A DNA stretch of 64,000 nucleotides from Thalassobacillus sp043497085 (GCA_043497085.1 JBIEKI010000001.1); one strand, 5' to 3'; shown: positions 33,047 through 41,787, numbered from the stretch's first letter. Translations and numbers: made by a program. Notes: generated by a model from the sequence alone, not told the origin.

Positions 33047-34144
33047 TCAATCGATGTCTGTGATCTTCTTTTCGCGGCTTTCCATCCATTCCTGATATAG
33101 GTGATGGATGATCGTTTTGACGACGGAATAAACCGGGATTGCGAACAGGATACCAAGGAACCCGGCAATGCTTCCGGCTGCGAGTATCAATGTGATGATG
33201 GTGAGCGGGTGGATGCTTAATGCTTTGCCCATCACATTCGGAGAAATTAAATTACCCTCAATTTGCTGGGCGATCAACATGATTACTGCTACCCATACTG
33301 CCATGATCGGGTCCTGAAAAAGAGCGACAAGCATCGCGGGGATAACAGCCAGGAAAGGACCAATGAATGGAATGACGTTGGTCAACATGGCAAATAAAGC
33401 GAGTGTCAAAGCATAATCAAGGCGTATGATCAGATAACCGATCAAAAGCAATACGCCGACAAAAAAACTTACGAGCAGCTGTCCCTGGATGAACGCCTGC
33501 AGGGTGTGGTCAACGGATTGTGCCAACCGCGCAAAACTGTCGCCGACACGCTTATTTAAATATTGACGGATGAATGGTACGAGTTTTTCTCCGTCTTTCA
33601 ACAAGAAAAACAGGAAAAAAGGAACCAGTACTAAAGCAAATACGAAACTGACTAAATAAGAGAGAAAATTGATTAGCGCGGTAGTCACACTCTCGGAATA
33701 TTTCTCTACATTGTTCATGATATTTTCCGGTTTGATCGCTTCTGAAATTTGCGCTGGAAGCAGCGATTGGTTGTTTTGCCAGTAGACGATGAACTGTTGT
33801 ACACTGTCCATCATCTTAGGGAGATTGTCAATCAGACGGGAAAACTGCTGCTGGGCGATTGGTGCTATGAATTGGGTGATGATATATCCGGTCAGTATCA
33901 AAACCAGGTAAACAGCCAATATAGCAAGCAGCCGTGGCACTTTATATTTTTCTAAAAAGTACATGAGCGGTCGCGTCACATAATAAAGAATCCCGGCACC
34001 AATGAAAGGCACCGCGACTGCACCAATGGTAGACCATAATGGGTCGAAGATGAAGTCGATTTTAGCTAATAAGAAAATCAGCAGGGAAACGAGGATAGCA
34101 GCGACTAATACTCTGAACCAGGTTTTATCCAACAAACTACACAC
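33047..34144 (-). CDS. AI-2E family (UPF0118/PerM-like) membrane transporter
   Basis: 365 residues, about eight membrane segments with a hydrophilic central part. LVPFFLFFLLKDGEKLVPFI, FIQGQLLVSFFVGVLLLIGY, FAMLTNVIPFIGPFLAVIPA and QIEGNLISPNVMGKALSIHP are family signatures. Members export various small molecules, and at least one homologue from a halophilic Halobacillus has been described as a Na+(Li+)/H+ antiporter, so a role in salt balance is possible. The start is GTG at 34144 (AAAAGGTGT upstream); TTG codons at 34135 and 34132 are alternatives. Confidence 0.87.
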   Translation of the reverse strand: MCSLLDKTWFRVLVAAILVSLLIFLLAKIDFIFDPLWSTIGAVAVPFIGAGILYYVTRPLMYFLEKYKVPRLLAILAVYLVLILTGYIITQFIAPIAQQQFSRLIDNLPKMMDSVQQFIVYWQNNQSLLPAQISEAIKPENIMNNVEKYSESVTTALINFLSYLVSFVFALVLVPFFLFFLLKDGEKLVPFIRQYLNKRVGDSFARLAQSVDHTLQAFIQGQLLVSFFVGVLLLIGYLIIRLDYALTLALFAMLTNVIPFIGPFLAVIPAMLVALFQDPIMAVWVAVIMLIAQQIEGNLISPNVMGKALSIHPLTIITLILAAGSIAGFLGILFAIPVYSVVKTIIHHLYQEWMESREKKITDID

Positions 34145-34333
34145 ACACCTTTTTTATGTAAAATAATAACTATCATTATGTATCCATTATATCCTTCATG
34201 TAAACAATAAAGATAGTGGCAGGTCAGTTAAAAAAATTTAATAAATAGTGTTATATTAGCTGAATGTGGGTATAGGATGAATATAGCAGCTATGACAAAA
34301 AGATAGATAATCCATGAACGTTAGATAAAGCAA

Positions 34334-34361
34334 TTGACTTTCTAACGCTTCGTGGTATGAT
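34334..34361 (+). promoter_or_regulatory. Promoter of the riboswitch-terC unit
   Basis: TTGACT (34334-34339), 16 bases, TATGAT (34356-34361). The start of the riboswitch follows about 15 bases later. Confidence 0.65.
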
Positions 34362-34378
34362 ATTCAGTACATTAGTAT

Positions 34379-34497
34379 TTCCTTAAAGGGGAGTAGCTTT
34401 AAACAATAAAGTCGTCATTTCGGGAGTCATCCCCGGCTTTATTGACAACATTCGTTGTTAGCGAGACCTTTACCACTCTTGGTAAAGGTCTGTTTTT
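34379..34497 (+). promoter_or_regulatory. yybP-ykoY (Mn2+) riboswitch with terminator platform
   Basis: The conserved yybP-ykoY pieces appear in order: ccttaaaggggagtagc, agtcgtcat, the cgggag...ccccggctttattg arm, ttgttagcgagacctttacca, then the terminator stem agacctttacca / tggtaaaggtct (34464-34491) with TGTTTTTATG. Binding of Mn2+ should prevent the terminator and turn on the TerC gene behind it. The class is well established as a manganese sensor. Confidence 0.93.
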
Positions 34498-34552
34498 ATG
34501 ATCTTTGCCATGAGGTGGAGATCATTTTTTATTTGGAGGGGCTGGAATTAGT

Positions 34553-35323
34553 ATGGAAACGCAATTATTGATTGAATATGGTTGGGTACTGATTGTACTC
34601 ATCGGCCTTGAAGGGATACTGGCAGCGGATAACGCTCTGGTACTCGCCATTATGGTTAAGCACCTGCCGGAAGAAAAACGGAAAAAAGCATTATTCTATG
34701 GGCTGGCCGGAGCATTTGTATTACGGTTTGGTTCGTTGTTCATCATTTCTTTCCTGGTAGACGTCTGGCAGGTCCAGGCTCTTGGTGCTGCGTACTTACT
34801 TTTCATTTCCATCAAGCATTTATATGATAAATGGAAAGGTAAAGATGATGAAAAAGAAGCAGATAAAGATGCAGGACCAGAACGTGGAAAAGGTTTTTGG
34901 GCAACTGTGCTTAAGGTCGAAATTGCTGACTTAGCATTCGCAGTCGACTCGATTCTGGCGGCAGTAGCATTGGCTGTTTCACTTCCAGGTACAGCTTTAC
35001 CTGATGTGGGGAGCTTAGACGGTGCTCAGTTTGCCGTAGTGCTGACTGGTGGTATGATAGGGATTATCATCATGCGGTTTGCTGCCAATGTCTTTGTAAA
35101 ACTGCTGCAGACACGTCCAGGGTTAGAAATTGCAGCTTTTGTAATTGTCGGCTGGGTCGGTGTCAAGCTGGTTGTATCTGTGCTTGCCCACCCGAATATC
35201 CAGGTGTTGGATGAACACTTTGCGCACTCGACTTTGTGGAAAGTTATTTTCTACAGCGTGCTCGTATTGATTGCAGCTGCTGGCTGGTTCTTATCCAGTA
35301 AAAAAGAACTTCCGGAAGAATAA
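34553..35323 (+). CDS. TerC-family integral membrane protein (YkoY-like, probable Mn2+ exporter)
   Basis: 256 residues, about seven membrane helices. GLEGILAADNALVLAIMVKHL near the start and EIADLAFAVDSILAAVALAV in the middle contain the paired acidic residues typical of TerC. TerC proteins behind this riboswitch class protect from manganese excess and help load exported metalloenzymes. The cytosolic loop DKWKGKDDEKEADKDAG is strongly charged. GGAGGGG precedes the ATG. Confidence 0.93.
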   Translation: METQLLIEYGWVLIVLIGLEGILAADNALVLAIMVKHLPEEKRKKALFYGLAGAFVLRFGSLFIISFLVDVWQVQALGAAYLLFISIKHLYDKWKGKDDEKEADKDAGPERGKGFWATVLKVEIADLAFAVDSILAAVALAVSLPGTALPDVGSLDGAQFAVVLTGGMIGIIIMRFAANVFVKLLQTRPGLEIAAFVIVGWVGVKLVVSVLAHPNIQVLDEHFAHSTLWKVIFYSVLVLIAAAGWFLSSKKELPEE

Positions 35324-35326
35324 GAC

Positions 35327-35359
35327 AAACAGCCGTGCCTGGAAGGTGCGGCTGTTTTA
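35327..35359 (+). terminator. terC terminator
   Basis: Stem aacagccg / cggctgtt with T-run. Confidence 0.82.
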
Positions 35360-35474
35360 CATATTATTATTTAAAGCTGATTGCTGCTGTTTCTATCGAG
35401 GGTCAGGGGAATTTGTTTTTATAAATATTATATCTATGGTTTAACAACTTTTATTTTAAAAGGAGATGGCGGTT

Positions 35475-35663
35475 TTGGGTAAAGCGACAGAAAAGTCAAA
35501 CGAACAATTCAGATATCTAAAGAACCGGATTAAAATGCTTCATGAAGTAGCTTCATCTATGGATGAGGAAGTTGCCGGAGCTGCTGAACTTGACCATCTG
35601 GCAGGCATGATCAAGGATTTGGAAATGAAAATTGAACGCTTTCGTAAGGACTGGCGGGATTGA
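35475..35663 (+). CDS. Small protein, SE1561-like
   Basis: About 62 charged, helical residues (EQFRYLKNRIKMLHEVASSM, then AELDHLAGMIKDLEMKIERF). This fits the SE1561 family of small conserved Bacillales proteins of unknown function. I chose TTG 35475 because AGGAG is nine bases upstream; the ATG at 35466 touches that site. Family assignment is by resemblance. Confidence 0.65.
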   Translation: MGKATEKSNEQFRYLKNRIKMLHEVASSMDEEVAGAAELDHLAGMIKDLEMKIERFRKDWRD

Positions 35664-35794
35664 GTTTTCTCCCTGCTCCTTACATTTGAATTACCAGTGT
35701 CCTGTAATGGCTTTGATAAAATTGCGAAAGAGAGGTTTATTCTTTTGCAAATCAGGTAATAAGAAAAGGTAAGGATGAGAAAGGGGTAAGAAAT

Positions 35795-36154
35795 ATGTCT
35801 ATCGTTTTACAAAGGATTTATGATGAATCGAATCCTTTAGGAGGCAACCGAGTTCTAGTTGATGGAGTATGGCCCCGGGGTATTTCGAAAGAACAAGCGC
35901 ATGTAGATGAATGGATGAAAGAAATTTCACCGAGTAAAGAACTCAGACAATGGTTCGATCATGATCCCGAGAAGTATGAAGAGTTCAAGGAATATTACAA
36001 AGAACAAATTGATAACAGTAAAGAACGTAAACAACAATTGCAACAACTGAAAAAGATGGCAGAAAATGAACGTCTGGTTTTGTTGTATGGTGCAAAGAAT
36101 GAGGAGCATAATCACGCTGTCGTTTTAAAAGAATTGCTTGAGCAAGATCACTAA
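35795..36154 (+). CDS. DUF488 family protein (YeaO-like)
   Basis: 119 residues. RIYDESNPLGGNRVLVDGVWPRGISKE (shown here as NRVLVDGVWPRGISKE) and ELRQWFDHDPEKYEEFKEYY are the DUF488 signature, and LVLLYGAKNEEHNHAVVLKE the conserved end. The cytosolic function is not known. AAAGGGG precedes the ATG and a terminator follows, so it is a single-gene unit. Confidence 0.87.
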   Translation: MSIVLQRIYDESNPLGGNRVLVDGVWPRGISKEQAHVDEWMKEISPSKELRQWFDHDPEKYEEFKEYYKEQIDNSKERKQQLQQLKKMAENERLVLLYGAKNEEHNHAVVLKELLEQDH

Positions 36155-36157
36155 TAC

Positions 36158-36190
36158 AATCATGCCACCACAAGGCATGGTTGTTTTTTT
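36158..36190 (+). terminator. Terminator of the DUF488 gene
   Basis: Stem catgcc-accacaa-ggcatg followed by TTGTTTTTTT. A promoter for the next gene (TTGGAA, 18 bases, TACAAT at 36189-36218) starts in its T-tract. Confidence 0.75.
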
Positions 36191-36247
36191 GGAATTTTTG
36201 CATGTTCCTCTATACAATAGATATAAATTGGAGCGAGGTGAATGAAG

Positions 36248-36697
36248 ATGGCAGAACATCATTTCCATTTAAAAGCGGATTGGCCTGGCGGAAGGAATAC
36301 CGTCGGCTACATTGACGCCGGAAAGTTGAAAACAGAGATATCTATCCCCAAAGAGATGGATGGCCCCGATATCGGTACAAATCCTGATGAGATGCTGCTT
36401 GGGGCAGCGTCCACCTGTTATATAATTACCCTGGCAGCTATGATTGAACGTGCCGGCCTTCCATTGAAAGAGATGGGATTAACATCGGAAGGAATTGTGG
36501 ATGTCACCGACGGTGTTTTCACTTATCAAAAGATCATTCACCGTCCTAAGGTTGTTTTGGAAAAAGACGCGTCAAAAGATGACTTAGTGCGACTCGATAA
36601 GCTGGTTAAAAAAGCTGAAACAAGTTGTATGATATCCAAAGCGATTCAAGGAAATGTAGAGCTGGCTTTAGAAGCAGATACTTCCATTTCCGAATAA
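36248..36697 (+). CDS. OsmC/Ohr family peroxidase-like protein
   Basis: About 149 residues. The two redox cysteines lie in GAASTCYIITLAAMIERAG and KAETSCMISKAIQGNV, as in the OsmC superfamily, which reduces organic peroxides with thiols. The sequence is closer to the YhfA/SACOL1771 branch than to Ohr. ATG 36248 is chosen because GAGGTG is seven bases upstream. It stands alone between two terminators. Confidence 0.9.
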   Translation: MAEHHFHLKADWPGGRNTVGYIDAGKLKTEISIPKEMDGPDIGTNPDEMLLGAASTCYIITLAAMIERAGLPLKEMGLTSEGIVDVTDGVFTYQKIIHRPKVVLEKDASKDDLVRLDKLVKKAETSCMISKAIQGNVELALEADTSISE

Positions 36698-36713
36698 CGC
36701 AAAGTTTTAGAGG

Positions 36714-36764
36714 GAGTAGTTCAAAGATGAAGTGTATTATACTTCAGTTTGAACTGCTTTTTTA
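36714..36764 (+). terminator. Terminator of the OsmC gene
   Basis: Long stem agtagttcaaa ... tttgaactgct with an inner gaagt/acttc pairing and six T. Confidence 0.85.
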
Positions 36765-36809
36765 TGTTATTCTGAGATAAAGTGATGAAATAAGGAAGAG
36801 GTGTTGGGA

Positions 36810-37214
36810 GTGGAGTTCAACGACTTTTCTGCAGTGCAAGTAAGGATCGCAAGGCCTACGGATAAACTAGCTGAAGTTATTGAATTTTATGAAGAAGGAA
36901 TCGGCTTGAAAAGGCTCACAGAATTTTCTGGTCATAGAGGGTACAAGGGTGTGATTTTCGGGATGCCCAATTCTCAATATCATCTTGAGTTTACTAGTCA
37001 TGATGAAGGAAGTCCATGCCCAGCCCCTACTAAAGACAATTTATTAGTTTTTTACATACCTGATAAAAATCAACTAGATAACGTAGTGGTGAGGTTGAAG
37101 AAATTAGGCTACGATAAGGTTGAACCTGAAAACGGATATTGGAAAGAAAAAGGCACAACCATAGCAGATCCTGATGGATGGCGGGTTGTCTTGATGAACA
37201 CTGAGGGTATATGA
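36810..37214 (+). CDS. VOC (glyoxalase/bleomycin resistance) superfamily protein
   Basis: About 134 residues with two beta-alpha-beta-beta-beta modules: VRIARPTDKLAEVIEFYEEG and VFYIPDKNQLDNVVVRLKKL, ending TTIADPDGWRVVLMN. It is YycE-like in size and order. The superfamily includes isomerases, dioxygenases and drug-binding proteins, so no reaction can be assigned. GTG 36810 is preferred, with GAGGTG six bases upstream; GTG 36801 overlaps that site. Confidence 0.82.
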   Translation: MEFNDFSAVQVRIARPTDKLAEVIEFYEEGIGLKRLTEFSGHRGYKGVIFGMPNSQYHLEFTSHDEGSPCPAPTKDNLLVFYIPDKNQLDNVVVRLKKLGYDKVEPENGYWKEKGTTIADPDGWRVVLMNTEGI

Positions 37215-37240
37215 AGTTTTTAATAATGGGCAACTTGAAA

Positions 37241-37278
37241 TGGGGGAACTGTCTTACTGGGACAATCCCCCGTTTTTA
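37241..37278 (+). terminator. Terminator of the VOC gene
   Basis: Stem gggggaactgtc ... ggacaatccccc followed by GTTTTTA. It also lies at the end of the convergent minus-strand gene. Confidence 0.78.
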
Positions 37279-37290
37279 TACCAGGCAGGT

Positions 37291-37602
37291 TTAACTATCC
37301 CCTTTATTTGGAGCATTATCATAAGGCGCTTCCGTATCAATTTCTTTATCATCGTGAGTCGGGTGAGCCTGTGGATATTGACGTGGTAAATCCTCATGAA
37401 GATTGCGGTTTTCGTATGTGAAAGCACTATATGGCTGCTGTCCTTTTTTCCACGGGGTGCTTTTATTTTCGGCAAGATCATATTTTTTAATTGGTGAACC
37501 GTATGGTCCTTCAGTAAAGTCTTCATGAGTCAAAAAATTGCGTTGCGTCTCAACATTAGCAAAATCTGAATAACCTTTATCTTTTTGTTCTTTACGTTTC
37601 AT
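37291..37602 (-). CDS. Small hydrophilic conserved protein of unknown function
   Basis: About 103 residues, no membrane segment and no cysteine. It is rich in Tyr, Pro, Glu, Asp and Lys, with GYSDFANVETQRNFLTHEDF followed by EGPYGSPIKKYD. I recall similar short proteins in other Bacillaceae but cannot name a function. The charge and low hydrophobicity suggest a flexible cytosolic protein. ATG 37602 has AGGAG eight bases upstream. Confidence 0.7.
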   Translation of the reverse strand: MKRKEQKDKGYSDFANVETQRNFLTHEDFTEGPYGSPIKKYDLAENKSTPWKKGQQPYSAFTYENRNLHEDLPRQYPQAHPTHDDKEIDTEAPYDNAPNKGDS

Positions 37603-37706
37603 GATTTTCACTCCTATCTCTCTTTTTTATAGTGTAACCTGAGAGAGGAGAAATATGGTGGGAATAACTGTAAGAGTACCTCTTTACAGATAAAAATTCA
37701 GATGAA

Positions 37707-37735
37707 TTGCTAAATTACGTTATTTCCTTTATATT
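37707..37735 (+). promoter_or_regulatory. Candidate rib operon promoter
   Basis: TTGCTA (37707-37712), 17 bases, TATATT (37730-37735), about 33 bases before the FMN aptamer. Confidence 0.5.
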
Positions 37736-37767
37736 TAAAGGTAAGTGGATGTAAATCGAATACGTAA

Positions 37768-37946
37768 ATTCCTTCGGGGTCGAGTGAAATTCTCAACCGG
37801 CGGTAATGAGCATCAAGCTCTCAGCCCGCGACGGGAAATACTTTCTAAGGCAACTTTGAGAAAGGGTGCATGGCATCTGGTATTTCCCCTGATTTGGTGA
37901 AAATCCAAAGCCGACAGTAACAGTCTGGATGGGAGAAGGAAAGAGG
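37768..37946 (+). promoter_or_regulatory. FMN riboswitch (RFN element)
   Basis: The RFN consensus pieces occur in order: ccttcgggg, gtgaaattctcaaccggcgg, agcccgcga, ggtgaaaatccaaagccgac, agtaacagtctggatggga and gaagg. The variable arm between agcccgcgac and the ggtgaaaatcc block is long, closed by gggaaatac / gtatttccc. FMN binding should favour the terminator at 38011-38049 and shut the riboflavin genes. Confidence 0.96.
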
Positions 37947-38010
37947 TAAATGGTCATAAATTCTGGAAGTATGGCTTCTTAAGCGTACTTAAAAATAAAA
38001 GACATTTACA

Positions 38011-38049
38011 GTGACCCTGGAGAAGTATGCCTTCTTCAGGGTCTTTTTG
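38011..38049 (+). terminator. Riboswitch-controlled terminator
   Basis: Stem gaccctggagaag / cttcttcagggtc followed by TTTTTG. Confidence 0.88.
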
Positions 38050-38052
38050 TTG

Positions 38053-38148
38053 TACTTTAAGAAGTTTAACTTTATTAAAGGATTAAAGTATAAGAAACTC
38101 CCATGCTTTCGCCATAAGGACTTGGTGATAAGCAAACTTTTTCTAATG
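38053..38148 (+). repeat. 97-base double-hairpin repeat, copy 2
   Basis: It matches 4494-4591 in the same orientation through tactttaag, attaaaggattaaagtataa, gctttcgccataaggacttg and ctttttctaat. It is placed between the riboswitch terminator and ribD, so it becomes part of the riboflavin mRNA leader. Confidence 0.8.
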
Positions 38149-38198
38149 ATAACGATAATGTATTAATTTCCTACAGGAATGATGGAGGTGAGGAACAT

Positions 38199-39296
38199 AT
38201 GGATCGAGATGAACAATATATCAAGTTGGCTATTGATATGGCAAAACAGACAGTAGGCCAGACCTCGCCGAACCCATCTGTAGGAGCGGTGATTATGAAG
38301 GATAATGAAGTGGTCGGACTTGGGGTCCATGTGAAAGCAGGTGAAGCCCACGCGGAAATAAACGCCTTGAAGATGGCGGGTGATAGGGCAAAAAATGCAA
38401 CGATTTATGTCACCCTGGAACCTTGCAGTCATTATGGAAAAACACCACCGTGCGCACAGGCAATTATTGATGCCGGAATAAAACGAGTGGTGATCGCTTC
38501 CGATGACCCAAATCCGAAGGTAGCCGGAAGAGGCATCAAAATGCTGGAAAATGCCGGAATTGAAGTGACAACTGGTGTATTGAAAGAGCAAGCTGACAGC
38601 TTTAATACTAATTTTTTCCACTTCATTGAAACTGGTGAACCTTACGTTTATTTGAAAACCGCAATGACTCTGGATGGGAAAATTGCTACTTCAACTGGGG
38701 AAAGTCAATGGATTACAGGCGACGCTGCCCGAAACGATGGTCACCATTATCGTCGTCGTTGTGATGCGATATTAGTTGGCGTACAGACCGTAATCAATGA
38801 TGATCCGAAATTGACTACCCGCATTGAAGGTAATGGCAAAAACCCGGTACGCATCATACTCGACAATCATCTTAGGACACCACTTTCTTCTCAACTGATT
38901 CAAAATGATGAGGCTCCTACCTGGATTATAACGAGCAGCAGGGTCTCCCCACATCAATTGAAAGCATACCGGTCCAAAGACCATGTCGAGGTCATCTCAT
39001 TGAAATCTCCCGCAATCAAGATCCCGGAAGTGCTGCGCTATTTGGGTGAGAAGGATATTACTTCTTTACTTGTAGAAGGTGGAGGAACGATCGCCGACGC
39101 TTTTGTACGCGCTGGAAAAGTCAGTGAACTGGTCGCTTATATCGCTCCAAAGCTGTTGGGCGGTAAAGATGCTCTTACCCCTGTAGAAGGAAAAGGATTC
39201 GAGCAGTTGAAGCAAGCGCTCCATTTACGTATTTATTCAACGGAAATGGTTGGTGAAGATATAAAAGTGACCGCCATTCCAAAGGGGAGAACTTAA
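38199..39296 (+). CDS. ribD: Bifunctional riboflavin deaminase/reductase
   Basis: 365 residues, full length. The N-terminal deaminase domain has the zinc motifs HAEINAL (catalytic Glu) and PCSHYGKTPPC. The C-terminal reductase domain has MTLDGKIATSTGESQWITG and LLVEGGGTIADAF. It converts the pyrimidinone product of GTP cyclohydrolase II by deamination and NADPH reduction. It is the first gene of the ribD-ribE-ribBA-ribH operon, with GGAGGTGAGG before the ATG. Confidence 0.96.
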   Translation: MDRDEQYIKLAIDMAKQTVGQTSPNPSVGAVIMKDNEVVGLGVHVKAGEAHAEINALKMAGDRAKNATIYVTLEPCSHYGKTPPCAQAIIDAGIKRVVIASDDPNPKVAGRGIKMLENAGIEVTTGVLKEQADSFNTNFFHFIETGEPYVYLKTAMTLDGKIATSTGESQWITGDAARNDGHHYRRRCDAILVGVQTVINDDPKLTTRIEGNGKNPVRIILDNHLRTPLSSQLIQNDEAPTWIITSSRVSPHQLKAYRSKDHVEVISLKSPAIKIPEVLRYLGEKDITSLLVEGGGTIADAFVRAGKVSELVAYIAPKLLGGKDALTPVEGKGFEQLKQALHLRIYSTEMVGEDIKVTAIPKGRT

Positions 39297-39297
39297 C

Positions 39298-39957
39298 ATG
39301 TTTACAGGTATTGTAGAGGAAATTGGAGAAATCCAATCCATCACATCTAAAACAGAAGCGATGGAAATAACCATTACAGCTAATACTATTCTTGAGGATG
39401 CAAAGCTTGGGGACAGTATTTCCATTAACGGTGTATGCTTAACGGTTACTGAAATTAAAAATAAGTCTATTTCTTTCGATGTCATGCCAGAGACCTATCA
39501 TGCTACGAATTTAAATGAGTTGAAAAAAGGCAGCAAAGTGAACCTGGAGCGAGCGATGGCAGCAGATGGCAGATTCGGAGGTCACCTTGTTTCCGGGCAT
39601 ATCGATGGAAAAGGAACGATTGTCAGCAAAAATAGCCGAGCGAATGCGGTTTATTATGAGATATCTTTATCCAATGATTTACTGGGGTATTTTGTTTATA
39701 AAGGATCGGTCGCTGTCGATGGAACGAGTTTGACCGTTTTTGGAGTCAGTGAAGATACTATCACGATATCGTTGATTCCACACACGATGGAACATACAGT
39801 CCTAGGTGCGAAAGGTGTCGGGGATAACGTAAATATTGAATGTGACATGATCAGTAAATATGTTGCCCATTTTCTATCTGGTCAACATAGCCAAAAGAGC
39901 CAATCTTCAAACTTGACGAAAGCCTTCCTGGATGAACACGGGTTTGGAGGAAATTGA
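39298..39957 (+). CDS. ribE: Riboflavin synthase, alpha chain
   Basis: 219 residues with two similar lumazine-binding barrels. It starts MFTGIVEEIGEIQSI; SINGVCLTV and AVDGTSLTVFGV are the paired substrate loops. It dismutates two lumazine molecules into riboflavin and the pyrimidine precursor. One base separates it from ribD. Confidence 0.96.
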   Translation: MFTGIVEEIGEIQSITSKTEAMEITITANTILEDAKLGDSISINGVCLTVTEIKNKSISFDVMPETYHATNLNELKKGSKVNLERAMAADGRFGGHLVSGHIDGKGTIVSKNSRANAVYYEISLSNDLLGYFVYKGSVAVDGTSLTVFGVSEDTITISLIPHTMEHTVLGAKGVGDNVNIECDMISKYVAHFLSGQHSQKSQSSNLTKAFLDEHGFGGN

Positions 39958-39971
39958 GAGAGGTGACCGAA

Positions 39972-41165
39972 ATGTTTGACTCTATTGAGCAAGCGCTAGA
40001 AGATTTGAAGCAAGGAAAGGTCGTTATTGTCTGTGATGATGAAGACAGGGAAAATGAAGGGGACCTGATTGGACTGGCGGAATATGCGACACCAGAAATG
40101 ATCAACTTTATGATTACTTATGGAAAAGGATTAGTCTGTGCTCCAGTCAGCCAGCCGATTGCTGAAAAACTGGATTTATTCCCAATGGTAGAAAAAAACA
40201 CGGATTCGCTGGCAACGGCTTTCACTGTCAGTATAGATCATAAAAATACAACAACAGGAATATCAGCTGCAGAGCGGGCAGATACCATCAAACAACTGCT
40301 TAACCCTGAATCGAAACCAGAGGATTTTAATAAACCTGGCCATATTTTCCCTTTATTGGCGAAAGAAGGAGGAGTCATGCGCCGTGCTGGTCATACAGAG
40401 GCTGCAGTAGATTTAGCTAAGCTGTCTGGCTCAGATCCTGCTGGGGTTATATGTGAAATCATCAAAGAAGATGGAACGATGGCAAGAGTGCCTGATTTGC
40501 GAAAAATGGCGGATGAATTCGACCTGACGATGATCACAATCGAAGATTTGATCAAATACCGTAACCGTTATGAGAATCATGTCAAACGGGAAGTGGAAAT
40601 CAACCTTCCAACAGAATATGGTGATTTCAAGGCTTATGGCTATACCAATGATGTTGATTTCCGAGAACATGTCGCTTTAGTTAAGGGGGAAATCAAGTCG
40701 GATGAACCTACATTGGTACGGGTCCACTCCGAATGCCTGACTGGTGATGTATTCGGTTCTTACCGTTGTGACTGTGGGCCACAGCTTGAGGCTGCCCTCC
40801 GTCAAATCGAAGAGAATGGCAGTGGAGTTCTATTGTATATGCGCCAGGAAGGACGCGGTATCGGCTTGTTGAACAAAATGCACGCTTACAAGCTGCAGGA
40901 GCAGGGGCTGGACACCGTAGAAGCTAACCAAAAGCTGGGCTTTGCCCCTGATTTAAGGGATTATGGCATTGGAGCCCAGATTTTGAAGGACCTGGGCATC
41001 ACCAAACTGCGCTTATTGACAAATAATCCGAGAAAAATTTCCGGCTTGGGCGGGCATGGATTAGAAGTCGTAGAACGATTGCCGATTCAAATGCCTAGTC
41101 GAGTTGAAAATGAGAAATATCTGCAAACGAAAAAGTCAAAGCTTGGTCATTTATTTCATTTTTAG
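39972..41165 (+). CDS. ribBA: Bifunctional DHBP synthase / GTP cyclohydrolase II
   Basis: About 397 residues. The N-terminal domain (3,4-dihydroxy-2-butanone 4-phosphate synthase) has DDEDRENEGDL and RAGHTEAAVDLA. The C-terminal domain (GTP cyclohydrolase II) has the zinc site ECLTGDVFGSYRCDCGPQ and the catalytic RQEGRGIGL. It starts both branches of riboflavin synthesis. ATG 39972 follows GAGAGGTGACC; the TTG at 39954 overlaps the ribE stop and lacks a site. Confidence 0.96.
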   Translation: MFDSIEQALEDLKQGKVVIVCDDEDRENEGDLIGLAEYATPEMINFMITYGKGLVCAPVSQPIAEKLDLFPMVEKNTDSLATAFTVSIDHKNTTTGISAAERADTIKQLLNPESKPEDFNKPGHIFPLLAKEGGVMRRAGHTEAAVDLAKLSGSDPAGVICEIIKEDGTMARVPDLRKMADEFDLTMITIEDLIKYRNRYENHVKREVEINLPTEYGDFKAYGYTNDVDFREHVALVKGEIKSDEPTLVRVHSECLTGDVFGSYRCDCGPQLEAALRQIEENGSGVLLYMRQEGRGIGLLNKMHAYKLQEQGLDTVEANQKLGFAPDLRDYGIGAQILKDLGITKLRLLTNNPRKISGLGGHGLEVVERLPIQMPSRVENEKYLQTKKSKLGHLFHF

Positions 41166-41186
41166 GAATTGAAGGAGGAAAAGTAC

Positions 41187-41654
41187 ATGGTTAAACACTA
41201 CGAAGGAAATCTGGTCGGATCGGACTTAAAAATTGGAATCGTTGTTGGACGATTTAATGATTTCATTACCAGCAAGCTATACGAAGGCGCGCTCGACGGG
41301 TTGAAGCGTCATGGAATAGATTTAGACCAGGTGGAAGCAGCCTGGGTTCCGGGGGCGTTTGAAATCCCGATGATCGCTTCCAAAATGGCTGAATCCGGTA
41401 AATATGATGCGGTCATTACCCTTGGAGCTGTCATCAGAGGTTCCACCCCTCATTTTGATTATGTATGCAGTGAAGCCGCTAAAGGAGTATCTCAGGCTTC
41501 AAGCAAAAGTGGCATCCCTGTGATTTTCGGTGTCATCACTACGGATACGATTGAACAGGCAATTGAGCGGGCTGGCACGAAAGCTGGCAACAAAGGTTGG
41601 GAAGCAGCATCGGCAGCTATTGAAATGGCTAACTTGAATAAAATGCTCGGATAA
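41187..41654 (+). CDS. ribH: 6,7-dimethyl-8-ribityllumazine synthase
   Basis: 155 residues, normal length. KIGIVVGRFNDFITSKLYEG, VPGAFEIPMIASKMA, LGAVIRGSTPHFDYVC (catalytic His) and FGVITTDTIEQAIERAGTKA are conserved. It makes lumazine and, in Bacillus, assembles as a 60-subunit shell around riboflavin synthase. GAAGGAGG precedes ATG 41187. Confidence 0.96.
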   Translation: MVKHYEGNLVGSDLKIGIVVGRFNDFITSKLYEGALDGLKRHGIDLDQVEAAWVPGAFEIPMIASKMAESGKYDAVITLGAVIRGSTPHFDYVCSEAAKGVSQASSKSGIPVIFGVITTDTIEQAIERAGTKAGNKGWEAASAAIEMANLNKMLG

Positions 41655-41661
41655 TAATAGA

Positions 41662-41697
41662 AAAGCTCACGCCAATGGTGCGTGAGTTTTTTTTTTG
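41662..41697 (+). terminator. rib operon terminator
   Basis: Stem aactcacgc-type (ctcacgc / gcgtgag) followed by ten T. Confidence 0.9.
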
Positions 41698-41787
41698 ACT
41701 AGGACAAGATTAAATTTTCATATAATTAAAAATAAGCAACAAACCATTGATAGCTGCATAAAATAGCGGTATCTTATTTAAAACCAA

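Noticed and set aside
36158..36247. Possible small RNA between the DUF488 and OsmC genes
   Set aside because: The region is fully explained by a terminator and an overlapping promoter.
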